NCBI GenBank assembly: GCA_035417425.1
Contig: DAOLPD010000044.1
Coordinates: forward strand, 1-18,197
DNA: 18,197 nucleotides
Origin: BRH-c25 sp035417425
GTDB lineage: Bacteria; Bacillota; Clostridia; Lutisporales; Lutisporaceae
Reading direction: 5' to 3'
The notes below the pieces were generated by a model. The model made no database searches, was not told the DNA's origin, and saw only the letters and a list, made by a program, of their open reading frames with translations. The position numbers and the translations under genes were made by a program. This document shows positions 1 through 7,596 of the stretch, in pieces (position 1 is the first letter of the stretch; each line of letters begins with the position of its first letter).

Positions 1-2
1 AG

Positions 3-215
3 GGTTTATGTGCGTCAGGATTTTACAAGTATCAAGCTCTGATTCTGTCCAAAGCAATATCGTGCGAGTTGGGATATAAGGCTAGTGCTCTGCAGGGTGA
101 CTGCATACTTAAAATAAGTCGCATCATTCCTGCTTTGTGTAGCAGTCCCATAATAATTAAACTGAAAAATACCAAAGATAATAATAATATTTTTGCAAAA
201 TACTTGAAAAAATGA
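3..215 (+). CDS. possible 3' end of an unidentified upstream gene (partial, doubtful)
   Basis: One plus-strand frame stays open from the window edge to a TGA at 213-215, about 70 codons. The predicted tail is basic and hydrophobic, ending in a Lys/Asn-rich stretch with FAKYLKK at the end. I recognise no family. An open run of this length can occur by chance, and its end overlaps the -35 element of the ctsR promoter, so it may simply be intergenic DNA. No terminator is visible between this stop and the ctsR promoter. Confidence 0.2.
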   Translation, partial: GLCASGFYKYQALILSKAISCELGYKASALQGDCILKISRIIPALCSSPIIIKLKNTKDNNNIFAKYLKK

Positions 216-233
216 CATCATGTATAATATAAT
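204..233 (+). promoter_or_regulatory. sigma-A promoter of the ctsR operon
   Basis: TTGAAA (204-209) and TATAAT (228-233) are separated by 18 bases. Three overlapping TATAAT hexamers lie at 223-228, 228-233 and 233-238. The middle one has the correct spacing. The predicted transcription start is near 240, directly before the CtsR operator. Confidence 0.7.
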
Positions 234-241
234 ATAATCAA

Positions 242-258
242 GGTCAAAGAAAGTCAAA
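242..258 (+). promoter_or_regulatory. CtsR operator (heptad direct repeat)
   Basis: GGTCAAA (242-248), a 3-base spacer (249-251) and AGTCAAA (252-258) match the known CtsR box, a tandem repeat of (A/G)GTCAAA with 3-base spacing. A third near-copy, AGTCAGA, overlaps at 258-264. The box sits at the predicted transcription start, so bound CtsR should block initiation. This implies negative autoregulation of ctsR-mcsA-mcsB-clpC. Confidence 0.85.
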
Positions 259-276
259 GTCAGAAAGAGTGATGAT

Positions 277-735
277 ATGTCAAGAATTAGTGATTTAATT
301 GAAAAGTTCATAAGTGACATGATAGAAGAGAGTAAGGGTGTTGTTGAGATTCAGAGGAATGAAATGGCCAATTATTTTGCCTGTGCCCCATCACAGATAA
401 ACTATGTGCTGATGACAAGGTTCACTACAGAAAGAGGTTATTTCATAGAGTCCCGAAGGGGGGGCGGCGGCTGCATAAAGATCGCCCGTATTGACGTGGA
501 CAAGGATGATTACTTGATGAATATACTTTCCTCCAGTATAGGGGACAGCATCAACAAGGAGGGTGCTTTTGCCCTGGCGGAAGCTTTGTACAAGCAGAAG
601 CTGATTGACCATAATACTGTGAACATCCTTAAGGCAGCAACCGATGACAGTACCCTTTCCAAGGTGGAGAAACCACACAGGGACAACTTGAGGGCAGAGA
701 TATTGAAGGCTGTAATTGTTGCAGCACTAGTTTAA
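277..735 (+). CDS. ctsR: CtsR, transcriptional repressor of class III heat-shock genes
   Basis: 152 residues, the usual family length. CtsR is a dimeric winged-helix repressor of clp genes, inactivated by heat and removed through McsB/ClpC. The N-terminal half contains the helix-turn-helix (about residues 23-50, with a segment similar to PSQINYVLMTRF in known CtsR) and the glycine-rich wing ESRRGGGGCIKI (about 58-69). The wing arginines are known McsB phosphorylation targets. The C-terminal helical domain follows from about residue 76. The ATG at 277 has a modest GAAAGAG ribosome site at 263-269. It is the first gene of the operon, with its own operator just upstream, and mcsA follows after 26 bases. 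Confidence 0.95.
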   Translation: MSRISDLIEKFISDMIEESKGVVEIQRNEMANYFACAPSQINYVLMTRFTTERGYFIESRRGGGGCIKIARIDVDKDDYLMNILSSSIGDSINKEGAFALAEALYKQKLIDHNTVNILKAATDDSTLSKVEKPHRDNLRAEILKAVIVAALV

Positions 736-746
736 AAATACTTCGT

Positions 747-753
747 AAGGAGG
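747..753 (+). promoter_or_regulatory. ribosome binding site selecting the TTG start of mcsA
   Basis: AAGGAGG lies 8 bases before TTG at 762. The protein must begin here because the first zinc-binding CxxC pair starts at the third codon. Confidence 0.8.
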
Positions 754-761
754 TTATTGTT

Positions 762-1274
762 TTGATTTGTGATGAATGTGGGAAAAGACCGGCAGCGGTT
801 CATATAACAAAGGTTGAGAATGGGAAAAAGTCGGATATGCATTTGTGTGAGCAGTGTGCCATGCAGAAGAACCTGCTGAGTTTAAGCACAAGCTTTTCGG
901 TGAATGATTTATTGGCCGGGTTGTTGAATTCAGGAGGAGCATCTCATATTAAGACCGAAATGGTGAATGATGTCAAATGTAATGTTTGCGGATTGTCCTA
1001 TGGAAAGTTCAGGGAAACCGGAAGGTTCGGATGCGGTAATTGCTACAAGGTGTTTGGTGAAAGACTTAATCCGCTTTTTAAAAAGGTCCATGGCAATACC
1101 GGCCATACAGGCAAGATACCGAACAGGGCCGGCGGCAGGATAAAGGTGCTGCGCGAGGTCGAAAAACTCAAACAGCAGTTGGATGAGGCAATACGAAATG
1201 AAGAGTATGAAAAAGCTGCAGCTATAAGGGATAAGATTAGGGATTTGAACAAGGCAGGAAAGGAGGAAGCATGA
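762..1274 (+). CDS. mcsA: McsA, zinc-binding activator of the McsB arginine kinase (UVR-domain protein)
   Basis: 170 residues from a TTG start. McsA is the adaptor that stimulates McsB and helps regulate CtsR. Two four-cysteine zinc modules are visible: C3/C6 with C29/C32, and C73/C76 with C91/C94. A C-terminal UVR-type helical hairpin (about 130-164, with EEYEKAAAIRDKI) resembles the UVR segment in the ClpC middle region encoded downstream. Its stop overlaps the ATG of mcsB by 4 bases (ATGA at 1271-1274), which suggests translational coupling of the activator and its kinase. Confidence 0.93.
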   Translation: MICDECGKRPAAVHITKVENGKKSDMHLCEQCAMQKNLLSLSTSFSVNDLLAGLLNSGGASHIKTEMVNDVKCNVCGLSYGKFRETGRFGCGNCYKVFGERLNPLFKKVHGNTGHTGKIPNRAGGRIKVLREVEKLKQQLDEAIRNEEYEKAAAIRDKIRDLNKAGKEEA

Positions 1275-2296
1275 TGAAAGGCTGGGTGCTGGGCAACGGC
1301 CCTCAGAGCGATATAATTTTGAGCAGCCGTATAAGATTGGCCAGAAACATAGCGGATATTCCGTTTCCGTCAGGATTGAATGCTGAAAAAGCTGGAGAAG
1401 TTATAGAAAGTGTCAGAAATAGTCTTTCCAAGCCCGAATCAAAATTGGAATTCAAGGATTATATCATGAAGAAGCTTCCGGCCTTGGAGAGACAGTGCCT
1501 TGTGGAAAGGCACCTTATAAGTCCGGGGCTTTCCAGGAACATCGCCGGAGGGGCAGCGCTTATAAGCAGCGATGAAATGGTGAGTATAATGGTCAATGAG
1601 GAGGATCATATAAGGATACAGACAATACTTCCGGGACTTCAAATAAAGAAGTCCTGGGAAATGGCCAGTGATATAGATGATATATTGGAGCAGAGCCTTG
1701 AATACGCATACAGTGAAAACTGGGGCTATCTTACAAGCTGCCCTACTAATGTGGGCACAGGTATGAGAGCATCTGTAATGGTGCATCTGCCGGCTCTCAA
1801 TATAACGGGCAATATGAACAAGATACTTCAGACGGTAGCCCATATAGGCCTTACAATAAGGGGCTTGTATGGAGAAGGCACAGAAATTGTGGGTAATATA
1901 TTTCAGATTTCCAACCAAATAACCCTTGGAAGGGCGGAAGAGGAAATAGTAGAAAACCTCACTGCTGTAACAAAACAGATAATTGACAAGGAAAAGGAAG
2001 CAAGAAGGGTCCTGCTGGAAAGCAACCGTATAAAGATAGAGGATAAAATCTGGCGTTCCTGGGGTATTATGAAAAATGCCAGAGTGATGAGTTCGCAGGA
2101 GTGTATGAAGCTGCTTTCGGATGTAAGGCTGGGGGTGGATTTGAATATTATCGATAACATCCCTACAAGGCTTTTGAATGAAATCATGATAGAGGCCCAA
2201 ACAGCAAATATACAAAGAAGCAGCAGGAAAGAATTAACCCCGGATGAGAGAGATATAATAAGAGCAGAAATGGTAAGAAGCAAACTGGATAATTAG
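1271..2296 (+). CDS. mcsB: McsB, protein-arginine kinase
   Basis: 341 residues, belonging to the ATP:guanido phosphotransferase family. It phosphorylates arginines in proteins, and phospho-arginine is a degradation tag for ClpC-ClpP. Visible motifs are SSRIRLARN (18-26, phosphate-binding arginines), CPTNVGTGMRAS (157-168) and YGEGTEIVGN (200-209), where E205 aligns with the catalytic glutamate. RDIIRA at 327-332 matches the RDxxRA phospho-arginine pocket that distinguishes McsB from metabolite kinases. AAAGGAGG (1259-1266) precedes the ATG at 1271. A second ATG at 1274 is also possible. The gene lies between its activator and its protease partner. Confidence 0.95.
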   Translation: MMKGWVLGNGPQSDIILSSRIRLARNIADIPFPSGLNAEKAGEVIESVRNSLSKPESKLEFKDYIMKKLPALERQCLVERHLISPGLSRNIAGGAALISSDEMVSIMVNEEDHIRIQTILPGLQIKKSWEMASDIDDILEQSLEYAYSENWGYLTSCPTNVGTGMRASVMVHLPALNITGNMNKILQTVAHIGLTIRGLYGEGTEIVGNIFQISNQITLGRAEEEIVENLTAVTKQIIDKEKEARRVLLESNRIKIEDKIWRSWGIMKNARVMSSQECMKLLSDVRLGVDLNIIDNIPTRLLNEIMIEAQTANIQRSSRKELTPDERDIIRAEMVRSKLDN

Positions 2297-2314
2297 ATAC
2301 AATAATTTCAAGCA

Positions 2315-2347
2315 GGGCTTCAATGAAAGGACTAAGTCGCGAAGCCC
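2315..2347 (+). other. inverted repeat between mcsB and clpC
   Basis: GGGCTTC (2315-2321) and GAAGCCC (2341-2347) form a perfect 7-bp stem around a 19-base loop in the 78-base gap before clpC. No T-run follows, so it is not a classic terminator. It could be an mRNA processing or stability element. The function is unknown. Confidence 0.4.
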
Positions 2348-2361
2348 GAAGCAAGACATAT

Positions 2362-2368
2362 GGGAGGG
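2362..2368 (+). promoter_or_regulatory. ribosome binding site fixing the clpC start
   Basis: GGGAGGG lies 6 bases before the ATG at 2375. An in-frame ATG at 2360 lies directly before this site and has no ribosome site of its own. Confidence 0.75.
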
Positions 2369-2374
2369 AATAAT

Positions 2375-4810
2375 ATGGGATTGTTTGATAGATTTACTGA
2401 GAGAGCCCAAAAGGTAATGGTATATTCACAGGAGGAAGCAGTCCGGCAGAATTACAACTATATAGGCACTGAACACATACTGCTGGGTATTCTAAGAGAA
2501 GGAGAGGGCATCGCTGCCCAGGTGCTCAAGAATAAAGGAATTGATTTGATTACTGTGAGACAGCAGGTAGAGGCTTTAGTCGGAAAGGGGCAGCAGGAAG
2601 TTGGACAGGTTATTGGCTATACTCCGAGAACAAAGACGATTCTTGAGCTGAGTGTAGAAGAGGCAAGAAGCTTGGGACAAAACTATATCGGAACTGAACA
2701 TCTGCTTTTGGCATTAATCCGCGAAGGTGAAGGTGTGGCGGCACAGATACTTATGGCAATGGGCCTGAATTTTGACAGTTTAAGGCAGGAGATAGTAGGC
2801 CTGATGGATAGCGAAGGGGCAAAGGGCAAGCGTAGTGAGGCATCGGTAAAAGGCTCCAACACACCGAATCTGAATCAATACGGCAGGGATCTGACTGAAA
2901 TGGCAAAGGAAGGGAAGCTGGATCCTATTATAGGAAGAGAAAAAGAAATAGAGCGTGTGATTCAGATACTCAGCAGAAGGACAAAAAACAATCCGGCCCT
3001 GATTGGAGATCCCGGGGTAGGCAAGACAGCTATTGCAGAAGGATTGGCCCAGAAAATAATTGAAGGGAATATTCCTGAAATACTAAAAGGGAAAAGGGTC
3101 GTTACATTGGATTTATCTTCAATGGTTGCCGGCTCCAAGTACAGGGGTGAATTCGAGGAAAGACTCAAGAACGTAATGAATGAAATACGTGAATCAAAGA
3201 ATGTGATACTTTTTCTGGATGAAATGCATACTATTATCGGAGCAGGCGGAGCTGAAGGGGCGATAGACGCTTCCAATATATTGAAACCGGCTTTGGCAAG
3301 AGGTGAAATTCAGGCAATTGGGGCAACAACTCTTGATGAGTACCGAAAGCATGTTGAGAAGGATGCAGCGCTTGAAAGGCGTTTTCAGCCTGTGATGGTG
3401 GGGGAACCCACAAAAGAGGAGGCTTTGCTTATACTTGAAGGCTTAAGGGATAAATATGAAGCTCACCACAAGGTTAAGATAACCGATGAAGCATTAAAGT
3501 CCGCGGTTGAATTGTCTGACAGGTATATTGCAGACAGATTCCTTCCCGATAAGGCCATAGACCTGGTGGATGAAGCAGCGTCTAAAGTCAGAATAAAGAT
3601 TTTTACCGCGCCTCCGGATCTTAAAAGACTTGAGGAGGAGCTTGAAGCTTTGGAAAAGGAAAAGTCTGAAGCAATAAGCCTTCAGAATTATGAGAGGGCA
3701 GCAGAGCTTCGGGATAGAATGCAGCATATCAGGCAAAAGCTTGAAGATGGCAGAAAGAACTGGAATGACAAGGCCAGCTCAAAGGATTCTGTTGTTACCG
3801 AAGAAGATATTGCTTCCATCGTATCCGGTTGGACCGGGATTCCTGTAACCAAGCTGGCAGAGGAGGAATCCAACAGGCTGCTTAATCTGGAATCAATATT
3901 GCATCAGCGGGTTATTGGGCAGGAAGAGGCAGTGCTGGCAGTTTCCAAGGCAATAAAAAGGGCAAGAGTAGGGCTGAAGGATCCCAAAAGGCCGGTGGGT
4001 TCCTTTATATTCCTGGGGCCTACCGGAGTAGGGAAAACCGAACTTTCCAAGGCTCTTGCAGATGCATTGTTCGGTGATGAAAATGCCGTAATCCGGATTG
4101 ATATGTCCGAATACATGGAAAAACATACAGTATCGAAGCTTATTGGTTCCCCTCCGGGCTATGTGGGCTATGAGGAAGGAGGACAGCTGACTGAAAAGGT
4201 AAGAAGAAAGCCATATTCGGTCATACTTCTTGATGAGATAGAAAAGGCTCACCCGGATGTATTCAATGTACTGCTTCAGATACTCGATGACGGCAGGCTG
4301 ACTGACGGCAAGGGAAGAACAGTTGACTTCAAAAACTCAGTTGTTATTATGACCTCCAATGTTGGGGTAAGTACAATAAGAAAGCAGGCTGTCCTTGGAT
4401 TTGCCACATCATCTAATGAGAGAGAAGATGCCTATGAAAAAATGAAAGAAAATGTCCTGGAAGAGCTTAAAAAAACCTTCAGGCCGGAGTTCCTGAACCG
4501 GATTGATGAAATTATCGTATTTCACCAGCTGCAGGAAGAACATATCCGCAAGATTGTAGATTTGATGCTTAAGTCGCTTCTTGTCAGAATCAAGGAAATG
4601 AATATTAATCTCGAAATTACTGACAAGGCAAGAGCATTTCTGGCAGAAAAGGGCTATGACCAGGCTTATGGGGCCAGGCCTTTACGCCGTGCCATACAAA
4701 AGATGGTAGAGGATCAGCTGTCGGAGGAAATGCTTAAGGGAGAAATAAAGCCGGGTTCTGAAGTGTTGGTGGATGTTGAGGATGACAAACTGATTTTCAG
4801 GAATAAATAG
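2375..4810 (+). CDS. clpC: ClpC, AAA+ unfoldase of the ClpCP protease
   Basis: 811 residues from the ATG at 2375, which gives MGLFDRFTERAQKV, the usual ClpC beginning. An in-frame ATG at 2360 would add 5 residues. Order: two Clp-N repeats (about 1-145), D1 with Walker A GDPGVGKT (211-218) and Walker B VILFLDE (277-283), a middle/UVR coiled segment (about 415-460) where McsA/MecA-type adaptors act, D2 with GPTGVGKT (548-555) and VILLDE (616-621), a ClpP-docking LGF loop (674-676), and the C-terminal D2 small domain. It unfolds phospho-arginine-tagged proteins and feeds them to ClpP, which is not in this window. There is no separate CtsR box before clpC, so it should depend on the ctsR promoter. 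A terminator follows. Confidence 0.97.
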   Translation: MGLFDRFTERAQKVMVYSQEEAVRQNYNYIGTEHILLGILREGEGIAAQVLKNKGIDLITVRQQVEALVGKGQQEVGQVIGYTPRTKTILELSVEEARSLGQNYIGTEHLLLALIREGEGVAAQILMAMGLNFDSLRQEIVGLMDSEGAKGKRSEASVKGSNTPNLNQYGRDLTEMAKEGKLDPIIGREKEIERVIQILSRRTKNNPALIGDPGVGKTAIAEGLAQKIIEGNIPEILKGKRVVTLDLSSMVAGSKYRGEFEERLKNVMNEIRESKNVILFLDEMHTIIGAGGAEGAIDASNILKPALARGEIQAIGATTLDEYRKHVEKDAALERRFQPVMVGEPTKEEALLILEGLRDKYEAHHKVKITDEALKSAVELSDRYIADRFLPDKAIDLVDEAASKVRIKIFTAPPDLKRLEEELEALEKEKSEAISLQNYERAAELRDRMQHIRQKLEDGRKNWNDKASSKDSVVTEEDIASIVSGWTGIPVTKLAEEESNRLLNLESILHQRVIGQEEAVLAVSKAIKRARVGLKDPKRPVGSFIFLGPTGVGKTELSKALADALFGDENAVIRIDMSEYMEKHTVSKLIGSPPGYVGYEEGGQLTEKVRRKPYSVILLDEIEKAHPDVFNVLLQILDDGRLTDGKGRTVDFKNSVVIMTSNVGVSTIRKQAVLGFATSSNEREDAYEKMKENVLEELKKTFRPEFLNRIDEIIVFHQLQEEHIRKIVDLMLKSLLVRIKEMNINLEITDKARAFLAEKGYDQAYGARPLRRAIQKMVEDQLSEEMLKGEIKPGSEVLVDVEDDKLIFRNK

Positions 4811-4818
4811 AATATCCG

Positions 4819-4871
4819 GGGGTATCGCAAAACTGCTTGAATCAAATGGTTGGCGATACCCCTTTGCTTTT
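4819..4871 (+). terminator. rho-independent terminator of the ctsR-clpC operon
   Basis: GGGGTATCGC (4819-4828) pairs perfectly with GCGATACCCC (4853-4862) around a 24-base loop. The T-rich tail TTTGCTTTT follows. It begins 8 bases after the clpC stop. Confidence 0.85.
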
Positions 4872-4883
4872 AGCAATTTTATA

Positions 4884-4913
4884 TGGTTATGATAATGTCA
4901 AATATAGTATAAT
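4884..4913 (+). promoter_or_regulatory. probable promoter of radA-disA
   Basis: A perfect TATAAT lies at 4908-4913 in the gap between the clpC terminator and radA. The -35 region (TGGTTA near 4884-4889, 18-base spacer) is poor. The leader to radA would be about 95 bases. This is inferred from the -10 element and the need for a promoter after a terminator. Confidence 0.4.
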
Positions 4914-5013
4914 AGAAATATATTTAAGTGAAAAAAGTTGGAATGTTTGGGAAATACTCATAATAAGTTTACAAAATCTGTGAAAAGTCCGATATATTTC
5001 TTGAGGTGTTTAA

Positions 5014-6378
5014 ATGGCTAAAGTAAGAACAAAATTTGTATGCAGCGAATGCGGGAGCGAATCACCCAAATGGATGGGAAAATGTCCCGAATGCGGACAG
5101 TGGAATACACTTGTTGAAGAAGTGGAACAGCGGGATTCTCAGGTTCAGCAAAGTCTTGCAGGAGTTCTGTCAAGGCCGGAGTCACTGCTGGATATTTCGG
5201 ACGATATTGAAGAAAGACTAGGTACAGGCAGTAATGAACTGGACAGGGTTCTGGGAGGAGGCATTGTCAAAGGTTCCCTGGTACTCGTAGGAGGAGATCC
5301 GGGAATCGGGAAGTCAACCTTGCTGCTTCAGATTGCAAACAATATAGGAAACAAAGGCAAAAAAGTCTTATATGTATCCGGAGAAGAATCAACCGCGCAG
5401 ATAAAGCTGAGGGCATTCCGAATGGACATCAGATCGGGGAATATATTTCTGGTATCCGAAAATAACACTCAGAATGTTGATATCTATGTCAGGGACATGA
5501 AGCCTGATATTCTGGTGGTGGATTCTATACAAACAATGTACAACCCTGTTATAACATCGGCTCCCGGCAGCGTCAGCCAAGTCAGGGAGGCGACTCTCGG
5601 ACTTATGAAAATTGCAAAACAGGACGGTATAGCGACTTTTATTGTGGGACATGTTACAAAGCAGGGATCAATAGCAGGACCCAGGGTGCTTGAGCATATG
5701 GTTGACACTGTTCTTTATTTTGAGGGAGAGACTCATATGTCTTACAGAGTGCTCAGGGCTGTTAAGAACAGATTCGGCTCCACAAATGAAATAGGAATAT
5801 TTGAAATGGGAGATAAAGGGCTTACGGAGGTAGTCAATCCTTCTGAGATGCTTTTGTCCGGAAGAATGGAGGGAGCCACCGGATCCTGTGTTATTTCTGC
5901 TATGGAAGGTACAAGGGCAATGCTGGTAGAGGTTCAGGCGTTACTCAGCCATACAGGCTTCGGGGTTCCAAGAAGGAATGCCACAGGAGTTGATTACAAC
6001 AGGGTTGCATTGCTGATGGCCGTACTGGAGAAGAGAGTTGGCATGCAGCTTGGGAGCAGTGATTCATATGTGAACGTAGTAGGCGGGATCAAGCTTAACG
6101 AGCCTGCAGCAGACCTTGGAATAGTTGCAGCTATTGCCTCCAGCTTCAGGGACAGGGAAATTGACGGCAGTACTGTAATTATTGGAGAAGTAGGGCTTGC
6201 CGGAGAAGTAAGGGCGGTGAACTTTGTCGAGAAGAGGGTAAATGAAGCTGCAAAGCTTGGTTTTAAGAGATGCATAATACCCGAGAACAATTTAAGCAGG
6301 CTTAACGACAAATCAGGCATAGAGGTACTTGGGGTATCAAATGTAAATAATATGCTTGACATAGTAATAGGAGGATAA
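5014..6378 (+). CDS. radA: RadA (Sms), DNA repair and recombination ATPase
   Basis: 454 residues, full length. RadA is a hexameric RecA-like motor that promotes branch migration and processing of recombination intermediates. Visible parts are the N-terminal zinc finger (C10/C13 with C24/C27), Walker A GGDPGIGKST (93-102), Walker B ILVVDS (166-171), the RadA-specific KNRFG motif (251-255), and a Lon-protease-like C-terminal domain (about 280-454) without an expected protease active site. GAGGTG at 5003-5008 precedes the ATG. disA begins 4 bases after the stop, and its ribosome site overlaps the end of radA. The pair is therefore almost certainly cotranscribed, as in many Firmicutes. Confidence 0.96.
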   Translation: MAKVRTKFVCSECGSESPKWMGKCPECGQWNTLVEEVEQRDSQVQQSLAGVLSRPESLLDISDDIEERLGTGSNELDRVLGGGIVKGSLVLVGGDPGIGKSTLLLQIANNIGNKGKKVLYVSGEESTAQIKLRAFRMDIRSGNIFLVSENNTQNVDIYVRDMKPDILVVDSIQTMYNPVITSAPGSVSQVREATLGLMKIAKQDGIATFIVGHVTKQGSIAGPRVLEHMVDTVLYFEGETHMSYRVLRAVKNRFGSTNEIGIFEMGDKGLTEVVNPSEMLLSGRMEGATGSCVISAMEGTRAMLVEVQALLSHTGFGVPRRNATGVDYNRVALLMAVLEKRVGMQLGSSDSYVNVVGGIKLNEPAADLGIVAAIASSFRDREIDGSTVIIGEVGLAGEVRAVNFVEKRVNEAAKLGFKRCIIPENNLSRLNDKSGIEVLGVSNVNNMLDIVIGG

Positions 6379-6382
6379 GCAT

Positions 6383-7462
6383 ATGAGGGATGAAATGGGA
6401 AGGGATGACGGCCTTCAGAGCTGCCTCAGGATGATTGCTCCCGGCACTTCCCTGAGGGAAGGCCTGGAAAGCGTACTGAAGGCAAAAACAGGCGGACTTA
6501 TTGTGGTTGGCGACAGTAAAGAGGTTATGTCCCTTGTAGATGGAGGCTTTCATATCAATTCGGACTTCTTGCCGGCGTATATGTACGAGCTGGCTAAGAT
6601 GGACGGAGCAATCATACTCAGCAGGGATTGCAAAAAAATTCTATATGCCAATACTCAATTGATACCCGATCCTTCAATTCCGTCTTCCGAAACCGGTATC
6701 AGGCATAGAACAGCGGAGAGGGTTGCAAGGCAGACCGGGGAGCTTGTTATTTCTATTTCTCAAAGAAGGAACATCATAACTATTTATAAAGGATATCTGA
6801 AATATGTTCTTAAGGATATCAGTATAATATTGTCCAAAGCCAATCAGGCGCTGCAGACCTTGACCAAGTATAAATCGGTGCTGGACGGAACCTTGGCGAA
6901 CCTTGGTTCTTTAGAGTTTGACGATATTGCAACTGTGCTGGATGTGGCACTGGCAGTGCAGAAAATTGAGATTGTAAACAGGATTGTGACTGAGGTTGAA
7001 CAATACATACATGAACTGGGAGTTGAAGGAAAGCTTGTCAGTATGCAGCTGGAAGAACTGGTTGCGGGCTTGAAGGAGGAAGAAGTACTTCTGATCAGGG
7101 ACTACCTGCCCAAGGGAGAGGAAAATAATTATAAGGAAATAATCAGAACCTTGAGGAACCAATCCTCAGAGGACCTCCTTGAGCTGCCTTTTGTAGCCAG
7201 GATATTAGGACTGGGTAATAATATCAATGCTTTGGACCTTCCGATATCAACAAGAGGATATAGAATACTGAGCAAAATTCCAAGGCTGCCTATGAATATA
7301 ATTGAAAATTTGGTATCTGATTTTGAAAGGCTGCAAAGGATTCTCGGAGCTTCCATTGAAGAACTGGATGAAGTGGAAGGCATAGGAGAGGTCAGGGCAA
7401 GGATAATCAAGGAAAGCCTTAAGAGAGTATATGAACAGATACAGACCGAAAGGCATATATAA
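6383..7462 (+). CDS. disA: DisA, DNA-integrity scanning diadenylate cyclase
   Basis: 359 residues. It makes cyclic di-AMP from two ATP while scanning DNA and stops at branched structures, which RadA is known to modulate. The N-terminal DAC domain (about 1-140) has the catalytic DGA (74-76) and RHR (107-109) motifs. A helical spine domain follows, and a C-terminal helix-hairpin-helix DNA-binding segment includes EVEGIGEVRARIIKESL (about 329-345). AGGAGG (6369-6374) overlaps the radA end and lies 8 bases before the ATG. The TAA is followed at the very next base by the 66-base palindrome. Confidence 0.96.
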   Translation: MRDEMGRDDGLQSCLRMIAPGTSLREGLESVLKAKTGGLIVVGDSKEVMSLVDGGFHINSDFLPAYMYELAKMDGAIILSRDCKKILYANTQLIPDPSIPSSETGIRHRTAERVARQTGELVISISQRRNIITIYKGYLKYVLKDISIILSKANQALQTLTKYKSVLDGTLANLGSLEFDDIATVLDVALAVQKIEIVNRIVTEVEQYIHELGVEGKLVSMQLEELVAGLKEEEVLLIRDYLPKGEENNYKEIIRTLRNQSSEDLLELPFVARILGLGNNINALDLPISTRGYRILSKIPRLPMNIIENLVSDFERLQRILGASIEELDEVEGIGEVRARIIKESLKRVYEQIQTERHI

Positions 7463-7528
7463 AATGGTACAGGGGGACGTTTCTCTTGTCCCGCAAGCGG
7501 GACAAGAGAAACGTCCCCCTGTACCATT
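7463..7528. repeat. 66-base perfect palindrome, REP/BIME- or MITE-like
   Basis: Two 32-base arms (7463-7494 and 7497-7528) are exact reverse complements around AA at 7495-7496. Each arm also contains GGGAC and GTCCC (7474-7478 with 7488-7492; 7499-7503 with 7513-7517), so each can fold into its own small hairpin. Just outside these hairpins is GTAC. Two inverted REP-like units would give this layout. No T-run follows on the plus strand, so it is not a standard terminator, although such a stem may still protect or end the disA mRNA. I see no other copy in the window. The class is inferred. Confidence 0.7.
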
Positions 7529-7548
7529 ACAAAATGAATGATTAATAT

Positions 7549-7587
7549 AAAAACCCTGTACGGAGGCATAAGCCTTATACAGGGTTT
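7549..7587 (-). terminator. rho-independent terminator of the minus-strand gene
   Basis: On the minus strand AAACCCTGTA (7587-7578) pairs with TACAGGGTTT (7560-7551). An inner AGGC/GCCT pairing extends the stem, and a run of five T (7553-7549) then TATT follows. It begins 10 bases after the stop of the gene at 7597-7992. On the plus strand no T-run follows, so it appears oriented for that gene. Confidence 0.75.
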
Positions 7588-7596
7588 CGTACTTGC

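Noticed and set aside
15..320. Minus-strand open frame over the ctsR promoter
   Set aside because: It covers the promoter, operator and first codons of ctsR, has no ribosome site, and its composition looks like translated AT-rich intergenic DNA.
1439..2215. Long minus-strand open frame (258 codons) opposite mcsB
   Set aside because: It lies wholly antisense to a confidently identified kinase gene. The product has an abnormal composition rich in Tyr, His and Cys and no recognisable domain.
7463..7528. Palindrome as an ordinary rho-independent terminator of disA
   Set aside because: No T-run follows on the plus strand. The arms are far longer than usual and have a nested structure, so it is listed as a repeat.
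7129..7569. Minus-strand open frame reading through the palindrome into disA
   Set aside because: Its N-terminal part is simply the translated palindrome and terminator stem, and the rest is antisense to disA.
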